64,000 bases of DNA from Sabethes cyaneus. Lineage: Eukaryota; Arthropoda; Insecta; Diptera; Culicidae. The notes beneath the pieces were generated by a model. That model saw only the letters and a program-made list of their open reading frames with translations. It ran no database searches and had not been told where the DNA came from. The stretch spans positions 13,744,768-13,808,767 of the forward strand of contig NC_071355.1 of the NCBI RefSeq assembly GCF_943734655.1, written 5' to 3'. The translations under genes were made by a program, and so were the position numbers. Each line of letters opens with the position of its first letter. Positions within the stretch are counted from its first letter, which is position 1. Below, piece after piece: positions 10,336-23,507 of the stretch.

Positions 10336-12500
10336 TGCAGACATCATTCCTCGTACGTACAGCAAGCGGTGTTCGTCGTTATCCACTTTGAGCATGGAAC
10401 GGTGCTGCCATCTGGAAAAGTTTGCTCAACAGCGACAAGAGACAGACAGATTACTTTGCACTTCACAAATACTCTAGACATTTATATCGTGTTCCCGTAA
10501 GCTTCCTGACTCCTGCCTGAGTTGAAATCGCCTGTCTTGTCGATAGTAAAATGATGCATTATAGTTGTTTGCCATATCATTTGCCGTACGAACAGATAGT
10601 TTGGGGAAATTGAAAAGTTGAGGAGGAAATGTATGGAGAATTTACAGTTTCCTACTAATTTTCATTAATTTTCGTAGTTGAAATATGATATTTTATTCCA
10701 TTCGAGTCAATTTGTTTAAAAATTCCAATTTATCAATGCGAAGATCGTGTTAATCCCTAAAGAAATGATTGAGCTATCCGCGTGCTAAAGCAGGTCAAAT
10801 TTCCACTTTGATATTTTTAATTTACTGCCTAACCTTCCTGTTCGACGTAATCCTACGTTAAATAGATTGAAAGATCACAAACAAAAGGACCTTTTTTACA
10901 ACGGCAGTCTTTTTCACAATCGATGGAGAGAAGGGAAGAAGAGTTGTAATGAAACAAAGATGTTGACAAAGCGTGAAGGTGAAAGGATGGAAAATTTGGA
11001 ATGGGAAGGCCATTCAAACAACGCTTATTAAGTTTGTATAACGCTCCTCTTTATACAAGCTGAAAAACTGCCGGATCGATACAGGTTCTCATGGGAGCCA
11101 ATTATAGCCGGATATGAACGCAACTTATCCTCCAGGTCCCGAAGGTCGCAGATATTGGTGCATCTTTGAACCATAAATTCAGCGATCTATTTGGGTACAT
11201 GAAATCAGTTAAATTGAACCATCAGGAACGGATTTAAGGAGTATGATTCAAAAACTGACCTCGAAATAAAACTGAGTAATTTCCGTTGAAATACAATCAC
11301 TGACACGAGGTCTTCAAATATTAAAACTTTGGTGCTTGATTGGTTGAAAATTGTTAAAAATGAGAACTACACTTTCAATACCTCGAAACTGTGGATTCGG
11401 TTGCACTTTAGCAAACCTTTTTACATCTTCATCATGTCATATTTCCTAAATTTACTATGGAACAAATAACAAATAACATGTATCTGTAATGCATAGGGCT
11501 TCGAAGACGAAGCCACATTGTATTTTATCGTGAGCAACCCAAAACTTGTTCGTGTTGTTCTCTACATTCATTCATCCTCAACATTAGTGAATGAAGTCAA
11601 ATGTGAATTATTCATGTATTTTGAACTGCCGAAAACGGCAAACGAAATTACAATAAACATAAACATTGGCCCGAAGTTTTAATTAAGTTCCTTCAGCTAG
11701 GTTTTGATTGATCAAAAAAAGCAGGCAGTTTGAAAAACTAAACTTTGGGATCTAATATATCAGTCAAGGGCAAGAAAATTGACTGAGGTTAGTCGAGCAA
11801 TTATTCAGCACTGCAATTTATGAATGAATTATTTTGAAGGGTAGAAAACTGAGAAAGATAAACACTGTCAGCAGTTCAGTAGTCATGTCCATGAGCTGAC
11901 AGATGAAAGAATACTACCATGGTTAAAACTGTATGCGCTGAACACGTTTTAAAATTCGCATTCATGCAGGGCTGTTTATTTTTTCGAGCACTCTGATTTG
12001 TAATTGAGAGACGTATCAAACCCGACAGTACTGGTATGAGAAGTATCAAGGTTGTATCAAACGATAGCACTTTGCAAACCCTAAGGGCAAAGAAACATTG
12101 AAGGAATCTCGAATATTTGTAGATGAAATACAATTGCGTTGCTGATGAAACGTACTACAAGGCTGTTTCCAACCAATTTCATTATCTTTTTGGGTTAGAC
12201 ATTAGACTTTTTGAAGCAGATTAACAAACAAACATTCCTCCAAATCAAAAACAGAATTTTAGGAACAGTCGACCATGACGAATTCACCGGAATTTATAGA
12301 CGGATTTATTTTGTGTATTGGCCGTTGGCCGAGCATTTGGTTGCACCGAAATACTCTTGAAATTGTATTACAATAGAATTGATCCTTAAGGCTTGATCAC
12401 AACTCAAAAGCGTAACATGACTTGCAAATTCAGGTTACTTCTGGTATCTCTCAAAGCTGCAATTTTGGACCTCTTCTTCCTATTTTGACGGTAAAAGCAG
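10336..12500. other. Long stretch without recognised features
   Basis: AT-rich, with no ORF above 85 codons. I looked for RT, integrase, transposase and box-B motifs on both strands and found none. The minus-strand frame at 11,876-12,133 (85 codons) has no motif. Some of this is likely decayed transposon DNA. Confidence 0.4.
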
Positions 12501-12502
12501 TG

Positions 12503-12731
12503 TTGCGGATCGAGCGAGAAGCCAACGATGTCTACTCTCACGCGAGAGTGTATGAGAAGTACAGCATTCAACGCTTATGCCGCTCACACAGGCGTAAAAT
12601 AAACAACCGCCACTGTTGTGTACAGACATTCTGCTACCCACACACTCGCGAATATCCAGCCTAATATCGTCTTTCTTGCTTACTCGCGAGTTAAATAACT
12701 CGTGAGCAATCTGCAGCCCGTGTGGCCTACC
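12503..12731. repeat. Dispersed repeat X, copy 1
   Basis: About 230 bases are similar to 29,549-29,810 and 56,742-57,075. Shared phrases are GAGCGAGAAGCCAACGAT, caacgcttatgccgct, CATTCTGCTACCCACACACT and an imperfect palindrome around ACTCGCGAGTTAAATAACTC followed by gtgagcaa. No ORF is shared by the copies, so the family is probably non-autonomous. Confidence 0.75.
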
Positions 12732-13261
12732 CAAGTAACAATTCTAAAGCCACTTGGTTTTACTTGAATTTTATAAAGGTTTTATTGCGGTATTAATCAT
12801 TGCCTCTGGGTTTATTGTGGTATTGCGCAATACCAAAAGGATACGAGTCCAAACACACTTATAGCTAGCTAGAAAACCATAATAAAACTGTTAAGAAAGC
12901 AAATTTATTGTGGTTGCTTATATTACCACGTTAAAACTTGTTGGCTGCACCACGTCTCTTATAAATTTACCATAAGTGTGGTGTAGCAATACAAAATGGC
13001 GCACCAATCAGAATAGATCTTTTCGCGGTTACTTGTCAAACCGCAATAAATCTGTTAGAGTTTATAGAGCTATTAAAATGGTAACAACCTGACCAAACAG
13101 TTTTTTTTTTGCTGCTATTATGAAGAATACCAAAGTTCAACACCAAAATCATTTTTTTATGCGAAGCCATATTGCCATATTCTAGTATTTTGTTTTAGTT
13201 CGCAAACAACAGTTCACCAAAGCAAAGTGTTTTGCAGAAAGAAGGTTATTATTAATCGGTT
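12732..13261. other. Repeat-derived sequence starting with a CCCAAGTAACAA terminus
   Basis: The stretch begins directly after repeat X with a CCCAAGTAACAATTC end like that of the small TIR elements, but I find no matching right terminus. Inside, GGTTTTATTGCGGTATT and GGGTTTATTGTGGTATT are a short direct duplication. It is probably a decayed transposon. No coding sequence is visible. Confidence 0.4.
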
Positions 13262-14960
13262 TAGAGACCCCTCCCCCCGCTAAGAGGGGGGGCTCCCATA
13301 CAAATGAAACACAAATTTCTGCATAACTCGAGAACTAATCAAGCAAATAGAACCAAATTTGGCATGTGGGTGTTTTCGGTGACAAGAATTTATTCTAGGG
13401 TAATTTGAGACCCCTCCCCTCTTTATAAGGGGAATTATAACTCCTCTCCCCTTTAAGAGGGGGGGTTTCCATACAAATTTCCTCATAACTCGAGAACTAA
13501 TCAAGCAAATGGAACCAAATTTGGCATGTGTGTGTTTTTGGAGACAAAATCTTTTTCTATGATGAATTGGGACCCCTCCCCACTTTAAGTGGGGGGGGGG
13601 GCTCCTATACAAACGAAATACAAATTTCCTTATAACTCAAGAGCTAATCCAGCAAATGGAACCAAATTTAACATGTAGGTGTTTTTGGAGGCAAGAATTT
13701 TTTCTATGATGAATAAGAACCTCTCCCCACTTTAGGAGGGGGGGCTCCTATACAAATGAAATACAAATTTCCTCATAACTCGAGAACTAATCAAGCAAAT
13801 AGAACCAAATTTGGCATGTTGGTGTTTTCGGTGACAAGAATTTATTCTATGGTAAATTGAGACCCCTCCCTCTTTATAAGGGGAATTGTAACTCCTCTCC
13901 CCTTTAAGAAGGGGGGTCTCCAAACAAATTTCCTCATAACTCGAGAACTAATCAAGCAAATGCAACCAAATTTGGCATGTGAAGGTTTTCGAGAGCAAGA
14001 AAATTTTCTATGGTGAATTAGGACCCCTCCCCACTTTAAGAGGAGGGGCTCCTGTACAAATGAAATACAAATTTCCTCATAACTCGAGAACTAATCAAGC
14101 GAATTGAACCAAATTTGGCATATGTGTGTTTTTGGAGACAATTTTTTTTTCAATGATGAATTGGGACCCCTCCCCACTTTAGGAGGGGGGGTCCTATACA
14201 AACGAAATACAAATTTCCTCATAACTCGAGAACTAATCCAGCAAATGGAACCAAATTTGGCGTGTAGGTGTTTTTGGAGGCAAGAATTTTTTCTGTGATG
14301 AATTAGGACCTCTTCCCACATTAGGAGGGGGGGCTCCAATACAAATGAAATACAAATTTCCCCATAACTCGAGAACTAATCAAGCAAATAGAACCAAATT
14401 CGGCATGTGGAGGTTTTTGGAGGCAAAAATATTTTCTACGGTGAATTAGGATCCTTCCACACTTCAAGAGGGGGGGCTTCTACACAAATGAAATACAAAT
14501 TTCCTCATAATTCGAGAACTAATCAAGCAAATGGAACCATATTTGGCATGTGGGTGTTTTTGGAGGCAACCATTTTTCCCATGATGAATTAGGACTTCTT
14601 ACTTTTTTAGGAGGGGGGGGGCTCCCATTCAAACGAAATACAAATTTGCTCATAACTTTAGAACTAATCAAGCAAATGGAATCAAATTTGGCATGTGAGA
14701 GTTTTAGATGGCAGAATTTTTTTTCTGTGGTGTATTACGACCCCTTTCCCTTTTAAGAGGGTGGGCTCTCATACAAATGAAATACAAATTTCCTTATAAT
14801 TTGAGTACTAATCAAGCAAATGGAACCAAATTTAGCATGTAGGAGATTTTTGAGTCTTGAATTTATTTTATGATAGTTAGAGACCTCTCACCCCTGTGGT
14901 AGGGGGATATGGACTCTCATACAAATAAAACAGAAATTTTTGCGAAACTCAAAAACTAAT
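13262..14960. repeat. ~143-bp tandem array (11-12 units)
   Basis: The landmark ATAACTCGAGAACTAATCAA recurs at about 13,323, 13,482, 13,631, 13,773, 13,934, 14,077, 14,219, 14,363, 14,506, 14,649 and 14,793. Spacing is mostly 142-144 bases. Two intervals near 160 bases hold an extra CTCCTCTCCCCTTTAAGA segment. Each unit has a CCCCTCCCCACTTT...AGGAGGGGGG imperfect hairpin and an AACCAAATTTGGCATGTGGG segment. Homology decays after 14,800. The open frames inside are shadows of the repeat. A Helitron-type 3' end lies 250 bases downstream, and expanded internal satellites are common in that class, so the array may be part of such an element. Confidence 0.9.
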
Positions 14961-15099
14961 CCAACTCGAGAAATTCGAGACTCTTCCATAAAACATTAAT
15001 CAATAACAAGACCACAAAAACTATCTATAGTAACACTAGATCATTCAGGACGAGCCGGTCGCGAGTGTTGCCGGTGACCCGCCGTCGGAAGCGCCGCCC

Positions 15100-15209
15100 A
15101 CTGGGGGGCTTGCAAAACTCGAGATTGTGACAAAGATCATCCGAGATTCATGATTTATGTACAACACAGGTTAATTTGTGGCAATACGAAGTTTGTCGGG
15201 TCAGCTAGT
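15100..15209 (+). mobile_element. Helitron-like 3' terminus
   Basis: The sequence ends GTTTGTCGGGTCAGCTAG at 15,208, followed by T. That fits the Helitron rule of a CTRR end with insertion before T. A GC-rich stretch with ccgccgtcggaagcgccgcc lies upstream at about 15,060-15,110. I do not see a clean 3' hairpin immediately before CTAG, so the call rests on the terminal phrase and the neighbouring array. Helitrons move by rolling-circle replication using a Rep-helicase that is not encoded here. Confidence 0.5.
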
Positions 15210-15689
15210 ATGCTATAAATGATGCTTATTGTACCGTACTTCTGGTAACTGCGTTTGTCAAAAAAGAATATTTTCGCCGGTGCCAATATCCAGATGTGCT
15301 ATAAATTAAATCTCACTCCCACAGGACTTATTAAGCTTAACTTTTTAGAGAACAATTCAAATCTTCAAAATAAAATATAATATGGGAAATAATAAAAGCG
15401 CCGAATACTATTCGAAACATTGAAAACTTTTAAAAAAATTGATACTCTTGAAAAGAAATACCATGTGAAACAAGTCGTAGAAACGTCTCTGATCGTCTGA
15501 AAACTTCGTACGTGAAGAAATTAACAAAATATAAGCGACTATTTGACCATTTTTTCCCTTAGAGATTTTTCGTTTGCGTCCTTACCATTTTGATGAGTCG
15601 TAGGAAATTTGAAAAGCCGCAAACAGATTGCCCAAAAAATCTCTTAAAAACAATTGATGTAAAAATTTACCAATCTATTTGGTCAGTGC

Positions 15690-16320
15690 ATTTAAATCTA
15701 TCTATCCATCTATATTCTATGTATATAAAAGTGATCGTGAGTATGTTTGTATGTTCCGCCATAACTCCAGAACGCGTTTACCGTTCGTCATCAAACTTAG
15801 CACACATGTTTCTTGGCATAAAGGACTCAGCACTGGGCCATAACTCCGAAACGCCTGGACGGTCTTTCATCAAACTTTGTACACATGTTCCTTGGCATAA
15901 AGGAATCAGCATTGGCTATGGATCCCTAACAAGGGGGGACGTCCAATGAAGTAAAAGGGTTGCGTTTCGCTTGCCTTTTAGATCGATTACAGTTGTGCAA
16001 GTGACTGTGAAAAAAGAAAGGGGTTCCACCGAGGAGGGATATATGAAGAAAACCTTTGTTTCGTTTCCGTTATAGGGATTTTCATAGAGCAAATCAATGC
16101 ATAATCAGCTATGTGACAAAAGGCAGAGCTGACAAGGAAGGAACCAAACGGGTGAAGGTGGAGGAGGGCTTGAAGAACGTAAGCATGAATGTATATTCCG
16201 CCATAACTCCGGAACGTCTGGACGGTTCTTCATCAAATGTCGTTTGTGAAACACATGTTTTTTGACTGAAAAGGATCAGCGCAGGTTTGAAATCAGACAA
16301 TTTTCGCTCTATAACTAAAA
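15690..16320 (+). mobile_element. Helitron-like 5' end with internal repeats
   Basis: A start of the type TCTATATTCTATGTATATAA followed by gtgagtatgtttgtatg is typical of the 5' ends of mosquito non-autonomous Helitrons. Inside are three ~75-bp units with CCGCCATAACTCCAGAACGC, a cgttcgtcatcaaac stretch and CACACATGTTTCTTGGCATA, at about 15,760, 15,838 and 16,198. A reverse-strand relative lies at 45,560-45,770. No Rep/helicase ORF is present, and the right end is not identified. Confidence 0.5.
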
Positions 16321-18555
16321 AAAAACACGATCATTTTGGGGATATTTTTGGAAACGATTTGCTACCTTTTTGCGAAGTTTTGCTATAGAAATCTGGAAAA
16401 TATCGTGACATCGATTTTTTCGCATTTTAATTGATGTTTTTGTGAACCACTTGGAATAATTGAACGGTTCAAGAAAGCTAGTGTGAGAATTTATGAAGGA
16501 CAATTTGTACTGGACTATAGTACCAAGCAAATTCTGGAAAGAAACGAACGCACAAGGCAGCTGACAGAAAACAATTCCTTTCGTTTCCTGTTGGTGAGTA
16601 AATTAGCCAAAATGTCGACCCGGAAAGCACACAATTATCATGACATTCGAGCTCCTAGTAAATGTTTCAAGATAAATGTGAATATCATCCAACAATCCTA
16701 GCCTTGGTGGTCTTCAACATCAAGTAATAATTGAATAATTGAATAAAATTTAATTTTCTTTCAGCTGATAATATCTCTTCGATGTATCAGCAACAGCAAA
16801 AATTGTTTTAGGGAATTTTACAGTGTTGTAGCTTAGTAGTTTGAAGGGAACGTCACAAAAGTAGCATATGTTTAGCATTTTAGGTACGATAAACTAAACA
16901 TTTTTACAAGAAAGTTAATTTGCAATTATAAATGCGAAGTGCAGGTTACGAAAAATTTTGTTTAACCTGCATTTAATTTGTTGGTGGCCCTTAAAAGGGT
17001 CATTGGGTCTTTCCCTTTTGGCATGAATGATAACGTGAGGAGTGGTGTGGGTGTCAAACTACATACATTATCCATGTCCCAGTAATTGGGACATGGTATC
17101 TGCCTGGTACTTATTTACTGGTTGATTCATCTTAAACAATTGATGCTAATCAGAAAGCATTTAACCACAGCTTATTAGCTATAATTTAACTATTACTCCC
17201 GCTTGTCATTCATACTTATCGCTAGCCTTCCAAGTTAACGAAATTTGACCTTGTCTTTACATACATTTTCATTATGAAGTGCACGAAAGATTATTATAAG
17301 TGTGTTGCTATAAAATTGCTGGACAGTTTATCTTTCCAACGACATATTAGCAGTTATGTTTCGTTCAGTACTATAAGCTTATAAGCATTTCAAATCTATC
17401 ATTCAAACGTTACATTCCTATTTTCGTTTTCACAAAGTGCTACCCTACCCAGCATAGTAAACAAAGGTGCCCTACGTCAAAAGTTCCACGTATGGCAAGC
17501 AAGCAATAAAGAAACGCTTTCTTAACTTCTAAAACCATGAACCAGAAATCTATCAAAACAAGTGCGTTCAACAGAGATTGCCATCTGCTAAGCTTGACGT
17601 TGATTGGCTTCCCTTGTCCACCTTCGCAACCTGTAACTATTCAAATTCGACTTAACTATACAGTGGTACAACGACAATGGCGTCGCTGTGGTTCATAAGA
17701 AGTGGAATCCGTCCAACACCACGAAGTTAAGTTAAATCATACAACAGGACGAAATTTAGACAAAAATGTAATTTGGCTGTCAAACAAGTGAGAAAACAAG
17801 CCATGCAAAGGCCGTGTTCGATCCCTCTGGATAGAGTATGACTCGAGTATTTTTATACTGATCCTCGGTACTTTTATGAAAGCTAAAGCAAAAACTAATG
17901 AGGAAAGAAGGCTGCGAACTATCAGATACTGTTCTGCGCCGTGCCCTTGGAAGCGTATAGCAAGCGTGGTTTTTAACTCCTTATATATTACTATTTATCG
18001 TTACAGAACAAAACTACTTTGCTGACAGCACTCGCTGGGAAGTGCTACGTCTATAGCTCACTACATTTCGTTTGAGTTGGCTCGAAGTCTGCCAGACCGA
18101 CTGAAACGATATGTTCAGAGTTTCTTGAGAATATGCATTCTTTAGCGTTCTGGCATGAAAAGACAACCATCAAATGGCAATATCCAAGTGATTACTAACG
18201 TAAATCTAAATTAGAATGATATTTTCAAAAATTGAATTGACTATCTTAAATTGATTAAAACTCATTTCAGTTTTGTTTTGGTTTCTACCTTAGTTAGGTC
18301 CTTAGACCTGAAGATAATGTAATTTTGACTAAGAAGATATAATTAATTAAATCGAAAGCATGTAAAATAGACGGCTGCATCTAGTTGGCAAAACATGGAC
18401 CTTCCACCCTACACATCCGAGCCGTCAAAGGGTTTCCTACACGTCGACAATCGATTGATTAACCTCCAGGGTAGCAACTTCAAGCAGCTAGTAGTTAGCT
18501 GATGACCTGATGGGTGCTGATGCCCGAAGACAAAGCCCAACCGAAGATTAAAAAC
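16321..18555. other. Long stretch without recognised features
   Basis: AT-rich. A short perfect palindrome (CCATGTCCCA / TGGGACATGG, 5-base loop) lies near 17,072-17,096. Open frames at 16,315-16,701 lack motifs. I found no RT, integrase or transposase signature and no copy of the window's SINEs. Confidence 0.4.
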
Positions 18556-21500
18556 AAACAAAGGCATAAATCACGCAGGATGCTCCGTTCTCTAGCTCTC
18601 CGGCAGGGTTCCCCCGACCGGGGTTGACAGCAAACATTCAGGCTGATTCAGGATTACAGATTTTTAATTGATTCCTTCTCTAATCTCTTCGGCAATCTAA
18701 ATTAGCTTCGAACTCTTGAGAGGACGGAAGGGGGATGATGGGCACTGGGCGCTGGGCGTGGGTGGCTGAACACGTGTAGTACTACACTGCGAAAAAAGGG
18801 GTTCCGCATACGGGCTTCGAACTGCTGCGCTGGCTGGAAGCTCCGTCGAAACCGCAAAGCCAAAGGGAGGAGTTCCCATATTAACACTACCGTTTTGTTT
18901 ATTTGTTTGTGTAGCTGTGGGTGTGTATGTGTGCCTGTGTGTTTATGTACGCGTGTTCGGGAAATATCGTTTCAGCACGAAGATCATTACATTTGATGAA
19001 TATTCAATCAAAAATTATTTATTTTCTCGTTAAACTGCCGGAATGGGACCGACAGACTGCAGCGGAGGAGATCCCGCGAGCGCGGCAGCAAATGTACATG
19101 ACGACAGAACAGCAGAAGCAAAAGCAGTAGCAGCGAGCTGCTGCATTCGGGCGGCTGCATGAATTATAATGCGCATATACATACTATTAATATGGGAAAA
19201 TAAGTTCCATTTTTCCTGCTCGGGACCGGCCCCGTACGCCACTTAATGGGAAAAACAATAATAAAAACCTAGCGTTTCGATCCGTCACATAGCATGCCAT
19301 GAGCGTGTGCATATGTGTTTGTCTGTGTGTGTGTTTAAACTATGCTTTGAAATAATCACCATATAAACTAGAATGCTTTTCATGCCGAAGCCGCGGAATG
19401 GAGAAAAATCGAAATAATAAGCACACAATGGTAATACACATAAATTATTGAAACATTATTATGTTTTATCTAGACCATTTTGAAAGCCGTCACAGTCGTC
19501 GTCTCGCTCCTACCTTCTCCCCCCCCCCCGTCCTCATCGACCATAGCTCCTAATCACTATGACAGTCCCAAGAAGTGGAAAAATTCTTGAACACAGCCAG
19601 CGCTCCCTCAGTGGTTGAGAAAATGCCGTCACGCGAAAGATTTTCCCACTGCATTAGCACAGAGCCGCCAGTAGTAGTAGCTGTCAGTAGCGGCGAGGCC
19701 ATTGATCGATAAAAAATTACGTTCGACAGCTGCCGCCACCGCCCGCTACCATCCATCCGTCCCGATGGGAACGGCGGTTTTTGTTTCGGGCAAACAATGC
19801 CAATGGTTGGCTGGCTGGACGAATGAGCCAACGAAAAATGGGCAATTAGAAGATCGCTCTAAAGATTTCTTTCAAACGCTACTTGGGCAGTTCTTGCAAG
19901 TCGCACCATCAAACAGCAAACCATAACAAAAGAACTGAACTGTCAATCGGGCGGCAGCCGCCGCCGCCGCCGCCTGCTTAGCTCTCAAGTGCGCGGGGGT
20001 CAGGAATCTAATTAGCCGCCGCCGCTGCTGTTCTCACCGTTGCGTTCGCTGCAATCAAATCAATCTTTCTTAATCGCTTTTGTGCGTGTGTAATATTCGA
20101 TATTGAATCGCTACACTATTGTGTCGGATTGCAACTGTTCGCACATAAAAAAGTGGTTCTCCCCTTAGCCGTGTTTTTTTTATATTCGCTTCAAACGAAG
20201 TGACAATCGGCAATCACTGATTAATGATGATACATTGCAAGCGCGGCCTTTGTTCGCGCTGTCACTCTATACTCGGTTCGGTTCGGTTCGGTTGGTCTCC
20301 CTCGCCTCTCTGTGTTGTGTTTGTTGTTTGTTGTGCAATTTTCCCACTTATCGAGTGTCAAACCGAATTAAAAGGCAAACACTTGGCCGCCGAAACGAAA
20401 CGATACCCGACAGACAGCAGATCAATAAAGGCGACCACAATGAGTTCGATTCACCACTGACTGACTGGGACTGGGACTGTGGGATGTCGTGCGTGTCGCC
20501 GTTCGATGGTGGCCGGTTTTTTTTCGTTCGATATTTGCTGTTTTGTTTAAAAATAGCCGCCGCAAGTGCAAGGGGTGTGACAGCGGCGGCGGCCGAACGG
20601 CGGGGGGACGCGCATATGGAAATGAATCATCCTCGCACGCTTGACCGAACTCACACACTCCTGCTGCTGCGCGAAGAGGGCTTAATTGGCATCAGTTCCG
20701 TTTATTAATAGGTCCTCGTTTTATTAGTGGATTCCATTCATGCACTTTCTTCTGTCCGCTGCTGCGGGCGGGCGGCCGGCGAATGGCTTGGCAGAAAAAA
20801 AAACGGTACAGCGGCAGTAAAACCGACTAACCGATGGCGGCGGAGTGTGAAGTGGTCGTTAATTGATAAATGATGTGGTTTTTTTTCAAACAGTTTTGTA
20901 CCTAATTTTCTACCATGATGAACCGCGATTGACAGCCTCCCCCAATTAGCCACGCTAACTTCCTCGCCCGGATCGGAAGCCTTTGTCAACTGTCGGAAAA
21001 TCCCGGAATTCCTTCCCTCGTTCTGATAGGCAGGTTCCCTAATCAAATTCCTATGCAAATATCGGTCAACCACGTCGGATTCCTCAAGTCGGATCAAGCC
21101 CACAATTGACCATCCCGGAGGACTGCTTGTGTTTGTCTTTTCCCTCCCCCGCCGCTCCGGCTTTAATTCAACACAACCGACGGCAGGCTGGCCAGGGCTG
21201 ACCGACCGTCCGACCGACCGACAGACGCTCTATTTACATTCATCACATTCTTCGGTCTACTTTCTTAAAGAAAGAGCACTCGAAATTGTTTCTTCAAAGA
21301 ATGCTGTCTTCCTTGCTGGCCCAGCCTCCAGCCCGGAAGCAAACGGACTGACCTTTTGCCGGAGAGCCAGCAGAAGAATACACACATTCTTCATTAATTT
21401 CTCATTTAGCTCTGGCCTGATGTTCTTAAAGCGATACTTTCCTGCGGAGCAGGATTGCTGCCGAAAACTCCGACGGACAAGTGAAAGTATTTGACCCTTG

Positions 21501-23330
21501 AGCCAGCAGGGTTGGGAAATAGTTTCATTCCCCTTCCTTATCCACACGCACCCGGGCTATTTTGTCATCGTCGTAAATTTTCCATCGGAAAGCTTAAGAT
21601 GGCCAGCGTACAAAAGTAGAGACACACCAAGAAGAAGAAATAAAGGCCCGGCTAGGACACAGAAGTTACACATGTATACAAACATTCAAACACTTCTGTG
21701 CTGCAATCCCGGGATGAGAAGGAAGCCGTCCGTTCCGTTCCGTTCCGTTAGGAAGTGGAGGGTTCTGCACTGTCGTAGCAAACAGAACAAAAGCAAAGGT
21801 CAGGGCTACTTAAAAGATCATCATCTCTGCTGCTGCTGGTCTTGTAGTCGGCTCATAACCTCATCGTACCGTCGACGACCGAGGACCGACGACGATGCCA
21901 ACCTGCGGCGACGGGGAAAGAGTTTTCACTCTCACTTTTGTTCCTCCCGAAAAAGCTGCAGAATCTTTGCAGCAGCAGCCAGCAGCAGGACGACACACGA
22001 CACAATCGCAAATAAAGTCATCTTGGACTTGGACCCACACCACCATCATCGCATCATCACCGCACCGGCGGGATGGACATGCGATGAGCGGCCCGTAGCG
22101 AGGGCATGGGGGGAGAGACAAAAACAAAAGGAAAACAAGACGAATATAATGCTGCCATTTCTCCGCTCCGCTGTTTTGATGATGAAGATCACGACGATGA
22201 GACGACGGACGGCAGCGGCCGGTGGCCGCCATTCTAGTACGACACAGGAAGGTCCTTCAACTCCCGGCAGCCAGGGACAATGGAAGCTCAGAATCCTCCG
22301 GGTCTTTTGTTGCTAACTCACCGCTCGCTGTCGTTCCGACCACCTTCGACTGACTGGCCAGTCAGTAGTCCTGCGGGTCGACCTACTACTCTGCTACTGC
22401 TACTCCAGCGCACAGCCATTTGCAGTGGGTCTGGAAAACGAGAGCTTAACTAGTGTTTATTTGCGAGGCCTCCTCACTACACAGTTTAGTCTGGTTCAGA
22501 GACAAAACATGGCTTTTCGCTTCCCGTCCTCCCGTCGTCCGCGCGGAGCGGAGCTGCGCCTTGAAGTCGGTGGAACTTTAAGGGTGGGAAGACTTGAAAG
22601 GGTTGATTATGATTTAATTCCGAGCGATTTTGTTTGCTATGTTTCTTAGCCCTTTGCGATGTCGGAAAACACTCGACAAACGGGACGCCGCCGCCGCCGT
22701 CGTCAGCGCATACTGCGACTGGCAAAAAATACCCACCCTTTGGGTGGGCGGCGCGTCGACTGCCTGTTTCGATAACTGTCGTCCCAAATTGCTCCTAATT
22801 GTTTTGACACGGATTTACGCATAAATCAATAAGAGTTTAATTTAATTTATTAGATCCTGCTTTGTCAGGATGCTCGAAGTGGAGCTTTTTTTCTTCCCCG
22901 GACCCGGGCCGGGAAGGGTTAAAGATCTGTCAGCCGCTGACGTTCGGCTCACTTGAGCCGGTCGGTGTTCTTTTCTCGACAGCCCATAGTGGTGGTAGTG
23001 GAGGATGGAACGAATCAGATTTCCAGCAGTCACTTGGCTGCTTCGGCTGCTGCTGGGTGAGGTGAAAGGAGACAAGATAATTAACAGGGAATTAATGAAA
23101 TTAATAGGAAAAGTTTTCGCTCAAAGTGCAACGCCGAAGGATTTTCGGCAGCGTGCTGGCTGAGGGCTGGGACGGCAGAAGAAATAAGGTTTTTATTCTT
23201 GGATTTGTGATTAATCTGCGGGAGAATGTGGTTTTAGTGTGCTAGCTGTATCTCCGATGCAGGTTTGCAGCCTAGCCTAGGTTTGATTGTCTGGAACTTT
23301 GAAGTTGAGGTGGAAAATTATTGCGCTTTT
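18556..23330. other. GC-richer island B, no transposons recognised
   Basis: Non-repetitive DNA with many simple repeats: a C10 run near 19,519, GCC units at 19,948-19,974, GGTTC units at 20,276-20,296, CCGA units at 21,197-21,223, GTTCC units at 21,733-21,750 and CAG-type runs near 21,830 and 21,970. The largest frame (21,498-22,316, 272 codons) has a basic, low-complexity and His/Ser/Arg-rich translation. It is overlapped by a 123-codon frame on the other strand, shows no domain and starts without an obvious context. I read it as chance. No splice-linked exon set is recognisable. Confidence 0.55.
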
Positions 23331-23507
23331 TTTCTGGTGGCTTAACTTTATTCACATTATGTGGCAATTTCTTTAATATACGCAGTAGAAGTGTATTAGC
23401 GTGCAGTAGAAGCATTCAGTGCATTCCTTAATGTTAGGTGTCAGATTTTCGATCCTCAAATCGAGAACTTTATTCTAATAGCGCGCACTAAGTAATAAAT
23501 AGTTTAA

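Noticed and set aside
13262..14960. Short 60-110-codon frames inside the ~143-bp array as genes
   Set aside because: They simply translate the tandem unit in several frames on both strands.
12503..14960. CRISPR-like array (regular repeats with spacers)
   Set aside because: Units are contiguous ~143-bp satellites without unique spacers, and the genome is eukaryotic.
21498..22316. 272-codon plus-strand open frame in island B
   Set aside because: Low-complexity Arg/Ser/His-rich translation, overlapped by a 123-codon frame on the opposite strand, microsatellite-derived segments, no domain. Expected by chance in GC-rich non-coding DNA.
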